A stretch of DNA of 64,000 nt from Nitrosospira sp. (GTDB lineage Bacteria; Pseudomonadota; Gammaproteobacteria; Burkholderiales; Nitrosomonadaceae): assembly GCA_013821425.1 (NCBI GenBank), contig JACDGV010000009.1, forward strand, positions 1 through 64,000, read 5' to 3'. A model generated the notes under the pieces. It was not told the origin of the DNA, did not search any database, and was given only the letters and a program-made list of their open reading frames with translations. Of the stretch, positions 44,760 through 54,591 are shown piece by piece; within the stretch, counting starts at the first letter, position 1, and every line of letters starts with the position of its first letter. A program made the position numbers and the translations under genes.

Positions 44760-45794
44760 GTGCGGCAGGTCCTCAATACACTTTACGTGATGACACCGCG
44801 TGCCTATGTGCATCTGGAAAACGACACGCTGCGAATCGACGTAGAGCGCCAAAAGAAAATGCAAGTGCCGCTGCACCATCTGGGCTCGGTAGTTTGTTTC
44901 GGCAATATCATGGTTTCTCCCGCTTTGATGCATCGTTGTGCCGATGACGGCATCAGCCTCGTGTTCCTCGATGGGAACGGACGCTTCAAGGCGCGGCTGG
45001 AAGGTTCGGCGAGCGGTAATATCCTGCTGCGCCAGGCACAGCACCGGGCGGCGGCTGACGGCAAATTCGTCTTGACAACGGCGCAGGCGATGATCGCCGG
45101 AAAATTGCGGAATTCACGCCAAGTATTGATGCGTGGTGCGCGCGAAGCGGACGACGAACAAGACCAGAAAATATTAAGCGAGGCGGCAGCATCTTTGGCT
45201 CGTTCGATTCGAAACCTGTCGGTGGCTGGCGATCTCAATGTGGTGCGTGGAATAGAAGGTGATGCCGCGAAAATTTATTTCGCTGCATTGCCGTGTCTGG
45301 TGCGCCGTAACGTGCGTGAATTTTTTTTAATGAGCGGGCGTTCGCGCCGCCCGCCCCGCGACCGTTTCAATGCACTGTTATCATTTCTTTATTCGATGGT
45401 AATGAACGATTGCCGTTCCGCGCTGGAGAGCGTGGGGCTTGATCCCCAGTTGGGCTTTCTCCATGCCGTGCGACCCGGAAGGGCGGCATTGGCGCTTGAC
45501 CTGATGGAAGAATTCCGAGCTATTCTGGCAGACCGTCTGGCTTTGACCTTGATTAATCGTGGTCAGATTACTGCTCGCGATCTCAAGGAACGCGAAGGCG
45601 GAGCGGTATTTCTGGAAGGCGACGCACGGAAGGCCGTGGTGGTGGCATATCAGGAGCGCAAGCAGGAAGAAATCACCCATTCACTGCTGGAAACAAAAAT
45701 GTCGGTAGGCTTGTTGCCGCAACTTCAGGCGCGTTTCATGGCGCGAACCATACGCGGCGAAATGGACGGTTATATACCTTTCCTGGCAAGATAA
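44760..45794 (+). CDS. cas1: Cas1 integrase, type I-C
   Basis: The 344-aa integrase inserts spacers at the leader end of the array with Cas2. It starts with GTG ([20 protein letters not shown]). The metal ligands are the Glu in [14 protein letters not shown], the His in [16 protein letters not shown] and the Asp in ALDLMEEFR; all are present. It is followed after 2 bp by cas2. Intact acquisition genes and the 25 identical leader-proximal repeats fit an array that has been recently active. Confidence 0.97.
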   Translation: MRQVLNTLYVMTPRAYVHLENDTLRIDVERQKKMQVPLHHLGSVVCFGNIMVSPALMHRCADDGISLVFLDGNGRFKARLEGSASGNILLRQAQHRAAADGKFVLTTAQAMIAGKLRNSRQVLMRGAREADDEQDQKILSEAAASLARSIRNLSVAGDLNVVRGIEGDAAKIYFAALPCLVRRNVREFFLMSGRSRRPPRDRFNALLSFLYSMVMNDCRSALESVGLDPQLGFLHAVRPGRAALALDLMEEFRAILADRLALTLINRGQITARDLKEREGGAVFLEGDARKAVVVAYQERKQEEITHSLLETKMSVGLLPQLQARFMARTIRGEMDGYIPFLAR

Positions 45795-45796
45795 CC

Positions 45797-46087
45797 ATGC
45801 TCATTATCGTGACATATGACGTTTCAACCGAAAGCAGGGAAGGGCGTAAAAGGCTGCGGCGGGTGGCGAAATTATGTGAAGGAATAGGTCAGCGTGTGCA
45901 GAAATCGGTTTTTGAATGTCGGGTTGACTTGATGCAATACGAAGACCTGGAACGAAGGTTGCTGGCAGAGATTGAGCCGAAAGAGGATAACCTTCGCTTA
46001 TACCGTTTGACTGAGCCGGTTGAGCTGCATGTGAAGGAATACGGAAATTTCAAGGCGACGAACTTTGAAGGACCTTTGGTCGTTTGA
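45797..46087 (+). CDS. cas2: Cas2, spacer acquisition
   Basis: The 96-aa ferredoxin-fold protein begins [20 protein letters not shown] with the conserved Asp, then [20 protein letters not shown] and [13 protein letters not shown], and dimerises between two Cas1 dimers. It is the last cas gene; the leader begins at its stop codon and the first repeat is 180 bp away. Confidence 0.96.
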   Translation: MLIIVTYDVSTESREGRKRLRRVAKLCEGIGQRVQKSVFECRVDLMQYEDLERRLLAEIEPKEDNLRLYRLTEPVELHVKEYGNFKATNFEGPLVV

Positions 46088-46267
46088 AGCGCGCGAACCC
46101 CAAGTGATGGCGAAATGGCAGGGTGTTCGCGCTCCAGCTAAATACCGGGTATATATGGGTAATCACATTCGAACTCCACATTTCAAACCATTTGTTCGGA
46201 TGCCGGACAAGGAGTTCGCGCGTTCGCAGCAAAATTTCTTGTTGTATTAGGAAGTTCTAATTGTACT
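46088..46267 (+). promoter_or_regulatory. CRISPR leader
   Basis: The 180 bp between the cas2 stop and the first repeat contain no gene and become AT-rich toward the array (AAAATTTCTTGTTGTATTAG near 46232). Position next to cas2 and the direction of repeat degeneration show that this is the leader, carrying the array promoter and the integration anchor. Confidence 0.8.
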
Positions 46268-48238
46268 GTAGCGCCCGGTCATCAGGCCGGGCGAGGATTG
46301 AAACATGGATAGCGGTGCCCTCTCTGAAGAAACCTACAGTAGCGCCCGGTCATCAGGCCGGGCGAGGATTGAAACATCACGAACTCTGCATCCCACTCAG
46401 CACTTTGGAAGTAGCGCCCGGTCATCAGGCCGGGCGAGGATTGAAACCACTGTGCCTCTGAACCACTATTGAGGGTTTCAAGGTAGCGCCCGGTCATCAG
46501 GCCGGGCGAGGATTGAAACGCTCCACATCTCAATCAGCGCCTCGAGCGTGTGCAGTAGCGCCCGGTCATCAGGCCGGGCGAGGATTGAAACAGCATCGAC
46601 ATACAGGCAACTGTCGTATCCACGAAGGTAGCGCCCGGTCATCAGGCCGGGCGAGGATTGAAACCTGCGAACAATATTTACTAGCCTTGCTATACGAGGT
46701 AGCGCCCGGTCATCAGGCCGGGCGAGGATTGAAACGTGGTAATTCAGAGTCAGCCCGGACACGGTACGCGGTAGCGCCCGGTCATCAGGCCGGGCGAGGA
46801 TTGAAACAGAAAGTCGAACTCTGGGAGCCGGTAGTCGTTGACGTAGCGCCCGGTCATCAGGCCGGGCGAGGATTGAAACGTTTTATCTATCGTCATCCGT
46901 GTAGCGCCGCTCAAGTAGCGCCCGGTCATCAGGCCGGGCGAGGATTGAAACCAATACAGGAGTGCGCCACAATCAAATAATCAATGTAGCGCCCGGTCAT
47001 CAGGCCGGGCGAGGATTGAAACATCCACGAGTTATACGAGGTGCTCTCCTCAGCGTACGTAGCGCCCGGTCATCAGGCCGGGCGAGGATTGAAACTTTTT
47101 TCGTTTTGTTTGTTTCGTTCGACATTACCGGTAGCGCCCGGTCATCAGGCCGGGCGAGGATTGAAACATATATTGGGCAACATATTGCACGCTGCCGCTA
47201 CGTAGCGCCCGGTCATCAGGCCGGGCGAGGATTGAAACTCGCGGTACTTCAGCTCAATGTCAAACTGCGCCAAGTAGCGCCCGGTCATCAGGCCGGGCGA
47301 GGATTGAAACTGAGCCATCAGAGGCAAATTTAAGCTCTCTAATGCGTAGCGCCCGGTCATCAGGCCGGGCGAGGATTGAAACGCTAAAACCGGCACGCTC
47401 AAGCCAAGGCTTCAGAAGTAGCGCCCGGTCATCAGGCCGGGCGAGGATTGAAACGGGAGTAGACGCAGCCCATCCAGACCTGATTGGTGTAGCGCCCGGT
47501 CATCAGGCCGGGCGAGGATTGAAACTTCCCATTACGGGGAAAACGGGGATTGTCACGACGTAGCGCCCGGTCATCAGGCCGGGCGAGGATTGAAACGGCG
47601 CGACAAGTCTGGCTGGCATCTTAATTTTAGGTAGCGCCCGGTCATCAGGCCGGGCGAGGATTGAAACTAAATGGAGCCGAATGTCTTGATGTGGATTGCA
47701 GGTAGCGCCCGGTCATCAGGCCGGGCGAGGATTGAAACTTGTAGCGTGCATCCTTCATGTCAGAGGTCATCTGGTAGCGCCCGGTCATCAGGCCGGGCGA
47801 GGATTGAAACCGTAGAGTTGGACCCGTACGATTCACGCCGCAGGGTAGCGCCCGGTCATCAGGCCGGGCGAGGATTGAAACGATGGTGGTTTTCTTCAAG
47901 CCGCTACTCATCCAGGTAGCGCCCGGTCATCAGGCCGGGCGAGGATTGAAACAGACTTGGCCTTGCGGTACGCCTGAGCCTTCAATGTAGCGCCCGGTCA
48001 TCAGGCCGGGCGAGGATTGAAACAATCTCCGTCACTACCCCTCCCCGGCCAGCGCGGCGTAGCGCCCGGTCATTAGGCTGGGCGAGGATTGAAACTTTTC
48101 TTCCCCTCTATCAAATCCCTGTGTTCTTCGGTAGCGCCCGGTCATTAGGCTGGGCGAGGATTGAAACACATCTGTGTGGCAGTCAGACACAGATACACTG
48201 GGTAGCGCCCGGTCATTAGGCTGGGCGAGGATTGAAAC
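46268..48238 (+). CRISPR. Type I-C CRISPR array, 28 repeats of 37 bp
   Basis: The repeat begins GTAGCGCCCGGTCATCAGGC and ends GAGGATTGAAAC (37 bp), with a CGCCCGG/CCGGGCG stem and the common ATTGAAAC 3' handle. I count 28 repeats (first 46268-46304, last 48202-48238) and 27 spacers of 34-36 bp. The first 25 repeats look identical. Repeats 26-28 (48059, 48131, 48202) share two C-to-T changes (CATTAGG and CTGGGCG); the stem change turns a G-C pair into G-U, so folding is kept. Transcription should run from the leader on the + strand. I found no spacer matching the rest of the window by eye. Confidence 0.98.
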
Positions 48239-48275
48239 TGAACATTGTCTACACAACCTGCTTGTCGAACTGGAA

Positions 48276-48307
48276 GTACGCCCTTGTTGTGCCGGACAGG
48301 GAAGAAC
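48276..48307 (+). repeat. Possible degenerate terminal CRISPR repeat
   Basis: After the last clear repeat, a spacer-sized 37-bp stretch is followed by GTACGCCC...GCCGGACAGGGAAGAAC, which resembles the repeat start (GTAGCGCCC), its centre and its end in order but with many changes. It may be an old, decaying 29th repeat at the trailer end. It ends 12 bp before the stop codon of the convergent sugar-dehydrogenase-like gene. Confidence 0.35.
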
Positions 48308-48319
48308 TTTCTTTATCAA

Positions 48320-49597
48320 TTACCCGACCCCTGCGAGCGCCACTTTTTCTCTACGTCTCACCCACAGCGTGACAAACGCTAATCCCGCCACCATCATTGC
48401 CCAACCCTCTGGTTCCGGTATGGCGGCAATCATTCCCACTTGGCCGTCGATGCTTACCAGATACAGGTTGCCGGCGCTGTCCTCGCCAAACGAGGTAATG
48501 CCTCCGGAAATTCCGGAGGGAGACAGCAGTTCGTCGGTGCGGTCGGTAAGCTCGGTAACGCTTGAGCCGATAAAACGGAAAGACATCACTTTATCGTTGA
48601 CGAAATCAGCGAAGAAGTAAGTGCCATCCAGTCCGTCGATCGCCGATCCGCGATAAACATAGCCGCCGATGCCGGAGGCGCCAGCGTACGTATGGTCATA
48701 TTCAAAGATGGGTGGAGTGTGATTCGTTAGCTCCGGATCATCCGGAAAATTCAAGTCTGTTCCCTCGAATTTGCGCCACCCGTAATTGGCGCCAGCGGAA
48801 CCGATATTGATCTCTTCGCGGCTGTTTTGCCCGACGTCCGCGATGTAGAACGTGCCGGTTTCCTGGTCAAAACTATTGCGGTACGGGTTTCGCAGTCCGT
48901 AAGCATATATTTCCGGGTTCGCGTCGCCGAGAGAAGGGTTGGTGTCTGCGAGATTGCCCGCAGGTATTGCATACCCATAATGAGACGGGTCGCCAGGGGA
49001 GCGGTCGGCGGACACATCGACGCGCAGAATTTTGCCGAGATTGTCGGAAAGATTCTGTGCGCGATTCTGAGGATCATCCCGGGACCCGCCGTCGCCGGTA
49101 GCTATGTAAAGGTTACTTGCCTCGCCGGGCCGAAACCCGATCCACCCGGCCTTGTGGTTGGCGAACTCGGGTTGCGCGACGGTGAGCACGCTTTGCCGGG
49201 TCGCGGCATCTGCTACGTTTGGCTGAGCTGTGCTTACCTGATAAGTGGCTATTACGGTATCGAGAGTACTCTTATCGATGTAATCGACATAGAAACGGCG
49301 ATTGGTTGCAAAGCCTGGGTCAAATGCCAACCCGAGCAGTCCGCGCTCGCTCGTCGTATCAACCGAGCCGGATAAATCGAGGAATGGGGTTGGTAGCACT
49401 GCCCCATTTTGCAGGACCTTGATCAAGCCACCCTGTTCGACGATGAATAGCCGCGAATCTCCAGCGGGCGCGGTGGCGAACAGGGGACGGTCAAGCCCGG
49501 TGGCGACGATCCGGGTTTGTAGTTGGGCAAGAACTGGCGCTGTCCAGGTAGTAGCAGCAAGGACCCCAGCGAGTAAAATGGAAAAACGCTTGATCAT
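48320..49597 (-). CDS. PQQ-type glucose/sorbosone dehydrogenase-like protein with PEP-CTERM
   Basis: The 425-aa exported protein has a signal peptide (1-24), a six-bladed beta-propeller of the GSDH/soluble glucose dehydrogenase type (LLGLAFDPGFATNRRFYVDY, LYIATGDGGSRDDPQNRAQN, YAYGLRNPYRNSFDQETG) and a C-terminal PEP-CTERM tail: PEPEGWAMMVAGLAF, a hydrophobic helix and WVRRRE. PEP-CTERM proteins are cut and attached at the surface by exosortase, usually in exopolysaccharide producers. Oxidation of an aldose is the family reaction; substrate and PQQ use are unproven. Confidence 0.9.
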   Translation of the reverse strand: MIKRFSILLAGVLAATTWTAPVLAQLQTRIVATGLDRPLFATAPAGDSRLFIVEQGGLIKVLQNGAVLPTPFLDLSGSVDTTSERGLLGLAFDPGFATNRRFYVDYIDKSTLDTVIATYQVSTAQPNVADAATRQSVLTVAQPEFANHKAGWIGFRPGEASNLYIATGDGGSRDDPQNRAQNLSDNLGKILRVDVSADRSPGDPSHYGYAIPAGNLADTNPSLGDANPEIYAYGLRNPYRNSFDQETGTFYIADVGQNSREEINIGSAGANYGWRKFEGTDLNFPDDPELTNHTPPIFEYDHTYAGASGIGGYVYRGSAIDGLDGTYFFADFVNDKVMSFRFIGSSVTELTDRTDELLSPSGISGGITSFGEDSAGNLYLVSIDGQVGMIAAIPEPEGWAMMVAGLAFVTLWVRRREKVALAGVG

Positions 49598-49851
49598 TCT
49601 CTCCTCCGATCTCGGTTGTGGTTGTGCATGGCGTACGAGCGGGCAGCCGAAGTCGAAATCGCGGGCAGGCCTGCTTTATTTTTTATAGGCAACAACCGGG
49701 CGGTTGTCAAACCGGACATGAAATTAAAGCATCCTGCTTGTTGGTTGACGTGTCATTCTCCAAAAAAGCCAAGCATGCCACCGAGCCTGCACTGGGTTGA
49801 ATCCAAGGGGCGGAGGGCGATTACAGAGAGGAAGCCTTCCTGGGGCTTTGA

Positions 49852-52263
49852 CTATTGAGCAGTCACCTGCGGACTCAAGCGCAATGTCTGTTCGGGCGGC
49901 CCCGGCAAAAACGATGTCGGCTTTCCAGCAACCCAGTCGTCATGCCCGCTGCCATAATAGGGCGAAAGGGGGTGGCCGCTCTGCCCGCCGGGCATCCCGA
50001 AATAGCCATGCTCTTCATTTCCGGGTGTGACTGCAAAGCGATTGGAGGCGCCGAAGTCGGGGGACTGCACGCGCGGCATCTTGCTGTCACCGGGAAGAGC
50101 ATCCTCTGGCATATCCAGCCGGTTTGCGAGAAAGCCAGGCAAGGACTGGCTGAGAGGGTGGCGAATGCGTGCTGTATTGCGCTCACCCCAGTTGCGCGCA
50201 GCGATGCCGCCCGGTTGGCTCTGCATCCGGCCCGCGACGCGTTTTGCACTTTTGGCGAGCAAATCGTCCCAGCCCGCATAAATGGATAGCAACAGGTGTT
50301 GTGGACGCCTCTCGATCAGCGCCCACACTGCATGTTCGGCCTGACTTAGTGTCGGCAGTACAAAATCCGCATCGGTCTGCCGGACTGCGGCTTCAAAACC
50401 TTCCAGTACGCTATTGACGACCTCCTGGCGGAATGCGCGCACCACGCGATAGGCGACTGACTTCGTCGAGGCGTGTCCATCCCAGTCGTTTAGTGCGTGT
50501 TTCATCTTGGCGCGCCATGGCGCGGCTTCTGCGCGGTCCAGTGTGATTTCGAGAAGATGGCGCCAGCGGTCCAGGAACAATGCGCGGTCATCAAGCTGAA
50601 TCCTGAGCATGTCCGCAGGGGAGAAGCGCTTTCGTTCATGCAGGCTGTCGCGAATTTGCTTTGCGCGCGCGCCGAGGTCGTAGCCCCCGTTGCCAAGCCG
50701 CTCGAGCATGAGGCCATCAACCGTGCGGGCGTTGGCTGTCCACAGGCGCTGCGAGGGCGGATCAACGATCAGAGGTAATTGGGAGGGCATGAGCCAGCCG
50801 TTCCATCCCACACCGGGCAGGCTCCAGTCCGCTGGAAGCATCGGGTCGAAGTCCCCCGTACGGACCGGAATGCGGCCAGCAATAGTCCAGGCGATCCTGC
50901 CTTCCCGGTCACCAACGGTAAAGTTCTGGGCGGGAATACCCGCATTGTGTGCAATCGCAACGGCTTCAGCGACCGTTTCCGCCTCTTCCAGCCGAACAAG
51001 GTCCATATTCACCGCGCCGGGCCGATGTGCAGTCCAGGCCAGCGCGAGTGGCGTTCCATCATGGTCGGCGGTGAGGATCGGCCCCCACTCGGTTTCGTGC
51101 ACGACCAGAACCTCATCCGGTCCGCCGCGTGCCTGCAAAATCTCGTGGTGAACGGTAATATTTTTCCATCCGGTCGCGCTGCGGTACTGCGACCCATTAC
51201 CGGGGTGCGGTGTAACGCGTACCCAGTCCAGAAAATCGCCGTAACTATTTGTGAAACTCCAGGCAACCTGGCCATTTGAACCCACAGCGATTGCCGGCGT
51301 TCCAGGGAGGCTGACGCCGCTGATGTCATTCATCCGCGCCGGGTTGCGTGAATTCGGATAGATAAGGCGGGTGCGGAACCAGATATTGGGCACGCGCAGT
51401 TTCAGATGCATGTCGTTGGCAATCAGGGCTGCGCCGTCGGCCAACCGGCCAGAGACAGCGAAACTGTTACTGCCCGGCACGTCGTCGGTGTTGTACTCAT
51501 CCGGGCTATCCCCAAGGGAGCGGAACATGAGGCTGGGGTCGACCTTGCGAAGATCGAGTTCGTCAGCGGAAGGAGGCTCGGGCCAATCAAGCGCCGTGCC
51601 GATGAGTGGCGCATCCCAGGCGCCACCGCTCGCGGTGAGAAATCGGTACGCCGTCTCGGGTAGTGCGGCGCGCATGATGGAGTAAGAAAGCTCGCGCAGA
51701 TCGCCTGCTTCGTTCAGCATGAAATACATCGCCTTGACAGCCAGTATGCTGTCCTCGCTACGCCACGCAACGGGTTTCGTGCGTGTGAGGAGGTACGGAA
51801 AAGGACGCGCCGACAGGGCATCCAGACCCTGATTCACCCCGTCCCGGTATACGTCAAGCAGTTGCCGTTGCTCAACAGGTAGTCCTTCGAGTATCGCCGA
51901 TGAGCGTGCGCGCATCCGGTGCGGCCGTGCCTTGCGGTCCGCAACCAGTGCGCGGGGTCCGAACAACTCGGCCAGTTCTCCGGCTGCCTGCCGGCGCATC
52001 AGGTCCATTTCGAAGAAGCGCTCCTGTGCATGGACATAGCCGAGAGCCCGGACGAGATCGCCATGGTCCTGCGCACGCAGCGTCACGCTGCCCAGTGCGT
52101 CCCGCTCGACCGTTACTGGTGCACTCAGGCCGGCTACATCCACTGCTCCCTCGTATCGAGGCAGACTGCCGCGCAATACAAGCCAAGCGGCACCCGCCAG
52201 CAACAACGACAGCATGAGGAGCGCAAGCAGGAACCGGCGGATCACGCGTAACACAGCAATCAT
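49852..52263 (-). CDS. Penicillin-acylase-family N-terminal-nucleophile hydrolase
   Basis: The 803-aa precursor has a membrane-type signal segment (about 8-30) and the acylase layout: alpha part with GYVHAQERFFEMDLMRRQAA, a spacer, and the autocleavage site DDVPG-SNSFAVSG with nucleophile Ser at about 265, then the beta part with LIANDMHLKLRVPNIWF. Such enzymes act in the periplasm on penicillin-type amides, N-acyl-homoserine lactones or other acyl amides; quorum-signal quenching is possible but undetermined. It is transcribed alone or with the DUF1499 gene 77 bp upstream. Confidence 0.9.
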   Translation of the reverse strand: MIAVLRVIRRFLLALLMLSLLLAGAAWLVLRGSLPRYEGAVDVAGLSAPVTVERDALGSVTLRAQDHGDLVRALGYVHAQERFFEMDLMRRQAAGELAELFGPRALVADRKARPHRMRARSSAILEGLPVEQRQLLDVYRDGVNQGLDALSARPFPYLLTRTKPVAWRSEDSILAVKAMYFMLNEAGDLRELSYSIMRAALPETAYRFLTASGGAWDAPLIGTALDWPEPPSADELDLRKVDPSLMFRSLGDSPDEYNTDDVPGSNSFAVSGRLADGAALIANDMHLKLRVPNIWFRTRLIYPNSRNPARMNDISGVSLPGTPAIAVGSNGQVAWSFTNSYGDFLDWVRVTPHPGNGSQYRSATGWKNITVHHEILQARGGPDEVLVVHETEWGPILTADHDGTPLALAWTAHRPGAVNMDLVRLEEAETVAEAVAIAHNAGIPAQNFTVGDREGRIAWTIAGRIPVRTGDFDPMLPADWSLPGVGWNGWLMPSQLPLIVDPPSQRLWTANARTVDGLMLERLGNGGYDLGARAKQIRDSLHERKRFSPADMLRIQLDDRALFLDRWRHLLEITLDRAEAAPWRAKMKHALNDWDGHASTKSVAYRVVRAFRQEVVNSVLEGFEAAVRQTDADFVLPTLSQAEHAVWALIERRPQHLLLSIYAGWDDLLAKSAKRVAGRMQSQPGGIAARNWGERNTARIRHPLSQSLPGFLANRLDMPEDALPGDSKMPRVQSPDFGASNRFAVTPGNEEHGYFGMPGGQSGHPLSPYYGSGHDDWVAGKPTSFLPGPPEQTLRLSPQVTAQ

Positions 52264-52340
52264 AGGGGATAAGCAGCGATTGGCAACAGATCAGGCGGTG
52301 AGTTTGCAGGCGGACATGCTATTTGAGCGGATGGGCAAGC

Positions 52341-52829
52341 TCAAGAAGAGTCAAGCTTGTGGCGAATGAACTCGATGCGCTCGCGGTTCACGCCGAGATC
52401 CGATTTCCCCAGGCGCGAAGATGATCGCACGTGGATTACCTCCGAGGCCGGGTCGAACCAGAACTCGGCGTCGTCCACGTACTTCATCATCCGTGTAGTG
52501 AATTGCACGTATAGGTATCCAGGCTCCCTCTTGACTATCTTCGCGCCGTTCATGTCTGTGACGATGCTGGCAATGCGGTCCAGCGTGGCGTGCGGATCGT
52601 CTTTCAATGACAGCGGCGCAATATCGGCATAAGCCCGCTGTGGATGATCGGGGTAGAGGGAAGCCTGGCTGGAGACGCTGTTAGGTGTTTTCGAGGGGGG
52701 CTTGAGTTTTCCGTCGTGCACGCCGAGATCAGCAGGGGGAGTAGCGCTGAGCAGCCCCAGCTGACCCGCAGCCAGCCCGGTGATGACCACGAGAGCGACG
52801 ACAATAAGCGTCCATTTGAGAATGACCAT
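52341..52829 (-). CDS. DUF1499 domain protein
   Basis: The 162-aa protein has an N-terminal membrane anchor (about 5-27) followed by the DUF1499 domain: PNSVSSQASLYPDHPQRAYA, then YLYVQFTTRMMKYVDDAEFW and DLGVNRERIEFIRHKL. The conserved PNCVSS start is here PNSVSS, so the usual Cys is replaced by Ser. Family members are periplasm-facing and of unknown function. It precedes the acylase gene on the same strand. Confidence 0.88.
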   Translation of the reverse strand: MVILKWTLIVVALVVITGLAAGQLGLLSATPPADLGVHDGKLKPPSKTPNSVSSQASLYPDHPQRAYADIAPLSLKDDPHATLDRIASIVTDMNGAKIVKREPGYLYVQFTTRMMKYVDDAEFWFDPASEVIHVRSSSRLGKSDLGVNRERIEFIRHKLDSS

Positions 52830-52990
52830 GCCGCGACCCGCTGTAGAGGTAGAAATGGAGATGGGATGCCTATACGATGATCGGAAGTTGCCGCACTATA
52901 CCATCACCGTACATATGGATTCTGGTCCACTGCTGTCAATGCGAGTAACGGGTTAGCCATTATTCTGATAACGCCCTGCAATTGGGGCGT

Positions 52991-53299
52991 CTACTGGGTC
53001 TTGCTGTTTGCCATTATGAATTCAGCCAAGCGCTGCGCCGGCTCTCCCTTGATGTTGGGAAAGGAGGGCATCCGCGCGCTACCGTTCTGCACTTTATCGA
53101 TAATCGCGTTCACGTTCGCCGTGGAGGGATTCAATATCATCACGGCGTCTGCTGTTACCGGCTTGTGGCATTTTGTGCAGTTCGCATAAAATATATCTTC
53201 CCCGGTGGCGTTCTCGGCAGGCGTGTAATTATCGGATTTCGAACAGCCTGCTAAACTTGCCAGGGCTGTAACCGTTAATAGTAAGACCAGTTTTTTCAT
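52991..53299 (-). CDS. Class I cytochrome c lipoprotein
   Basis: The 102-aa protein has a lipoprotein signal (MKKLVLLLTVTALASLAGC) and one haem site CTKCH at about 40, with a likely distal Met near 76 (SARMPSFPN). It should be a small periplasmic, membrane-tethered electron carrier. Mature size about 83 residues fits class I cytochromes. It is transcribed alone; partners are not visible. Confidence 0.92.
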   Translation of the reverse strand: MKKLVLLLTVTALASLAGCSKSDNYTPAENATGEDIFYANCTKCHKPVTADAVMILNPSTANVNAIIDKVQNGSARMPSFPNIKGEPAQRLAEFIMANSKTQ

Positions 53300-53547
53300 T
53301 TAGTTTGCTCCAGTTTTTTTAACAATAGAAATCGCCGTGCGAAACCTCGGGATAACGCTTCCTTTGAGGCATTGGGTCAATACCTCGACTTGGTCCAGCG
53401 CCCCTTACACCCTGTTCCTGTATTCCGCCGCCAGGAACATTATATCGCCCTGCTGGCACTTGATGTTGTATGTATCGCCGCAGCCCCCGGGACGAATGAA
53501 TGCGCCATGAATGCCTCAATGGGGAAGATAGAGCAAGTGTCCCTGGC

Positions 53548-54357
53548 TTAATTTCTTGCCGGCAGGTGTCCGAAAATCCGAAGCGCAAGCAGGATAGTAA
53601 TGGGAAGATAGATGAACAGGCCCGTCAGTCCCATCAGAGTTTCATTAATCCAGAACGTGACAGCGAGATTGAAAATCAATATACCGTAATATAGTCCGCA
53701 GCCGAGGAGCACGCGTCGGCTTACCAGCGGCACGGAGGATAAACCTGCTTCCGTCAGTTTTCGATCCAGAGGAAGGTAGGCCGCGAGCGACAGCAAGGCA
53801 ACGACGCCCCAACCGATGTAATTGGCTACCGGAATCCCGAAATGTGCGCCGGGCTCGGGATAGTAGTATATACGGCCCAGGAACCACCGCTCGCCCTGAA
53901 GCGCGACCGGATCGATAACGATGTCGATGAACGCGAAGAAAAGGACCGTGAGCAGGATTACTGGCCATCCCGTTCTTGCGGCAAGGGGAAACCCCATCCG
54001 GATTATGCGGATACCGGTGTCCCCACCAGGGTTCCCCGCGGGAAGGATAAATGCCAATGCCATGCAGTAGCTCGCATAGAGCAGAAAGGGAAAGGAGAGG
54101 GAGTCCATGAATGGAACATTCGCTATATATAATTCCTGCCCCACGGTTGAGCCGGTATAGTGATACCAGCCGAAGGGAATGCCGGTGTGAGTGGAAGAGA
54201 ACTCGCACAGAAATGCCACGGTGAACGTGATTACCATGAAGTAGCTTGTTCTCCGCCAGCCGATTAGCCTGCTTGCCGAGAATAGAAATACCGCGAGGAA
54301 TACGAACACGTAAGGGCGAAGAGCAATCGTCTTGAGCAGGAGGCTAAGGAATTCCAT
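53548..54357 (-). CDS. CruF-like carotenoid biosynthesis membrane protein (DUF422)
   Basis: The 269-aa protein has about seven hydrophobic helices and the DUF422 motifs EFSSTHTGIPFGWYHYTGS and FFAFIDIVIDPVALQGERW, plus FGIPVANYIGWGVVALLSL. CruF adds water to the psi end of carotenoids (1',2'-hydratase); other members act in bisanhydrobacterioruberin synthesis. No other carotenoid genes are next to it, so the substrate is unclear. The short frame 53319-53588 downstream is not considered a gene. Confidence 0.85.
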   Translation of the reverse strand: MEFLSLLLKTIALRPYVFVFLAVFLFSASRLIGWRRTSYFMVITFTVAFLCEFSSTHTGIPFGWYHYTGSTVGQELYIANVPFMDSLSFPFLLYASYCMALAFILPAGNPGGDTGIRIIRMGFPLAARTGWPVILLTVLFFAFIDIVIDPVALQGERWFLGRIYYYPEPGAHFGIPVANYIGWGVVALLSLAAYLPLDRKLTEAGLSSVPLVSRRVLLGCGLYYGILIFNLAVTFWINETLMGLTGLFIYLPITILLALRIFGHLPARN

Positions 54358-54591
54358 TGGGGTTCCGGTCGATTTGAAAACTGAATTCAGGTTCTGATTG
54401 TAAAAGAAGTTTGAGCGGGAACAATTGCAACGCTACGGATTATTATTCACTTTGCTTATCGTTTCCACCCAACGGAAATATCGCCGCGCTGGTGAAAATC
54501 AGGCGTTGTCCGAGAGAAATTTCAGGGCAGCACATTTGCGCCCGCACAGAACTATTAACGTTCCTTAACGGCATCATTTTATGAAAACATC

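Noticed and set aside
46880-46914. Partial repeat-like GTAGCGCCGC inside a spacer, suggesting an aberrant extra repeat
   Set aside because: Only about nine bases match the repeat start and the spacer has normal length, so chance or priming overlap is enough to explain it.
46261-48319. Several open frames with repeated HQAGRGLK-like or RPDDRAL-like peptides
   Set aside because: They are translations of CRISPR repeats and spacers, not genes.
53319-53588. 89-codon minus-strand frame
   Set aside because: It overlaps the end of the CruF-like gene, has no family features and lacks a ribosome site.
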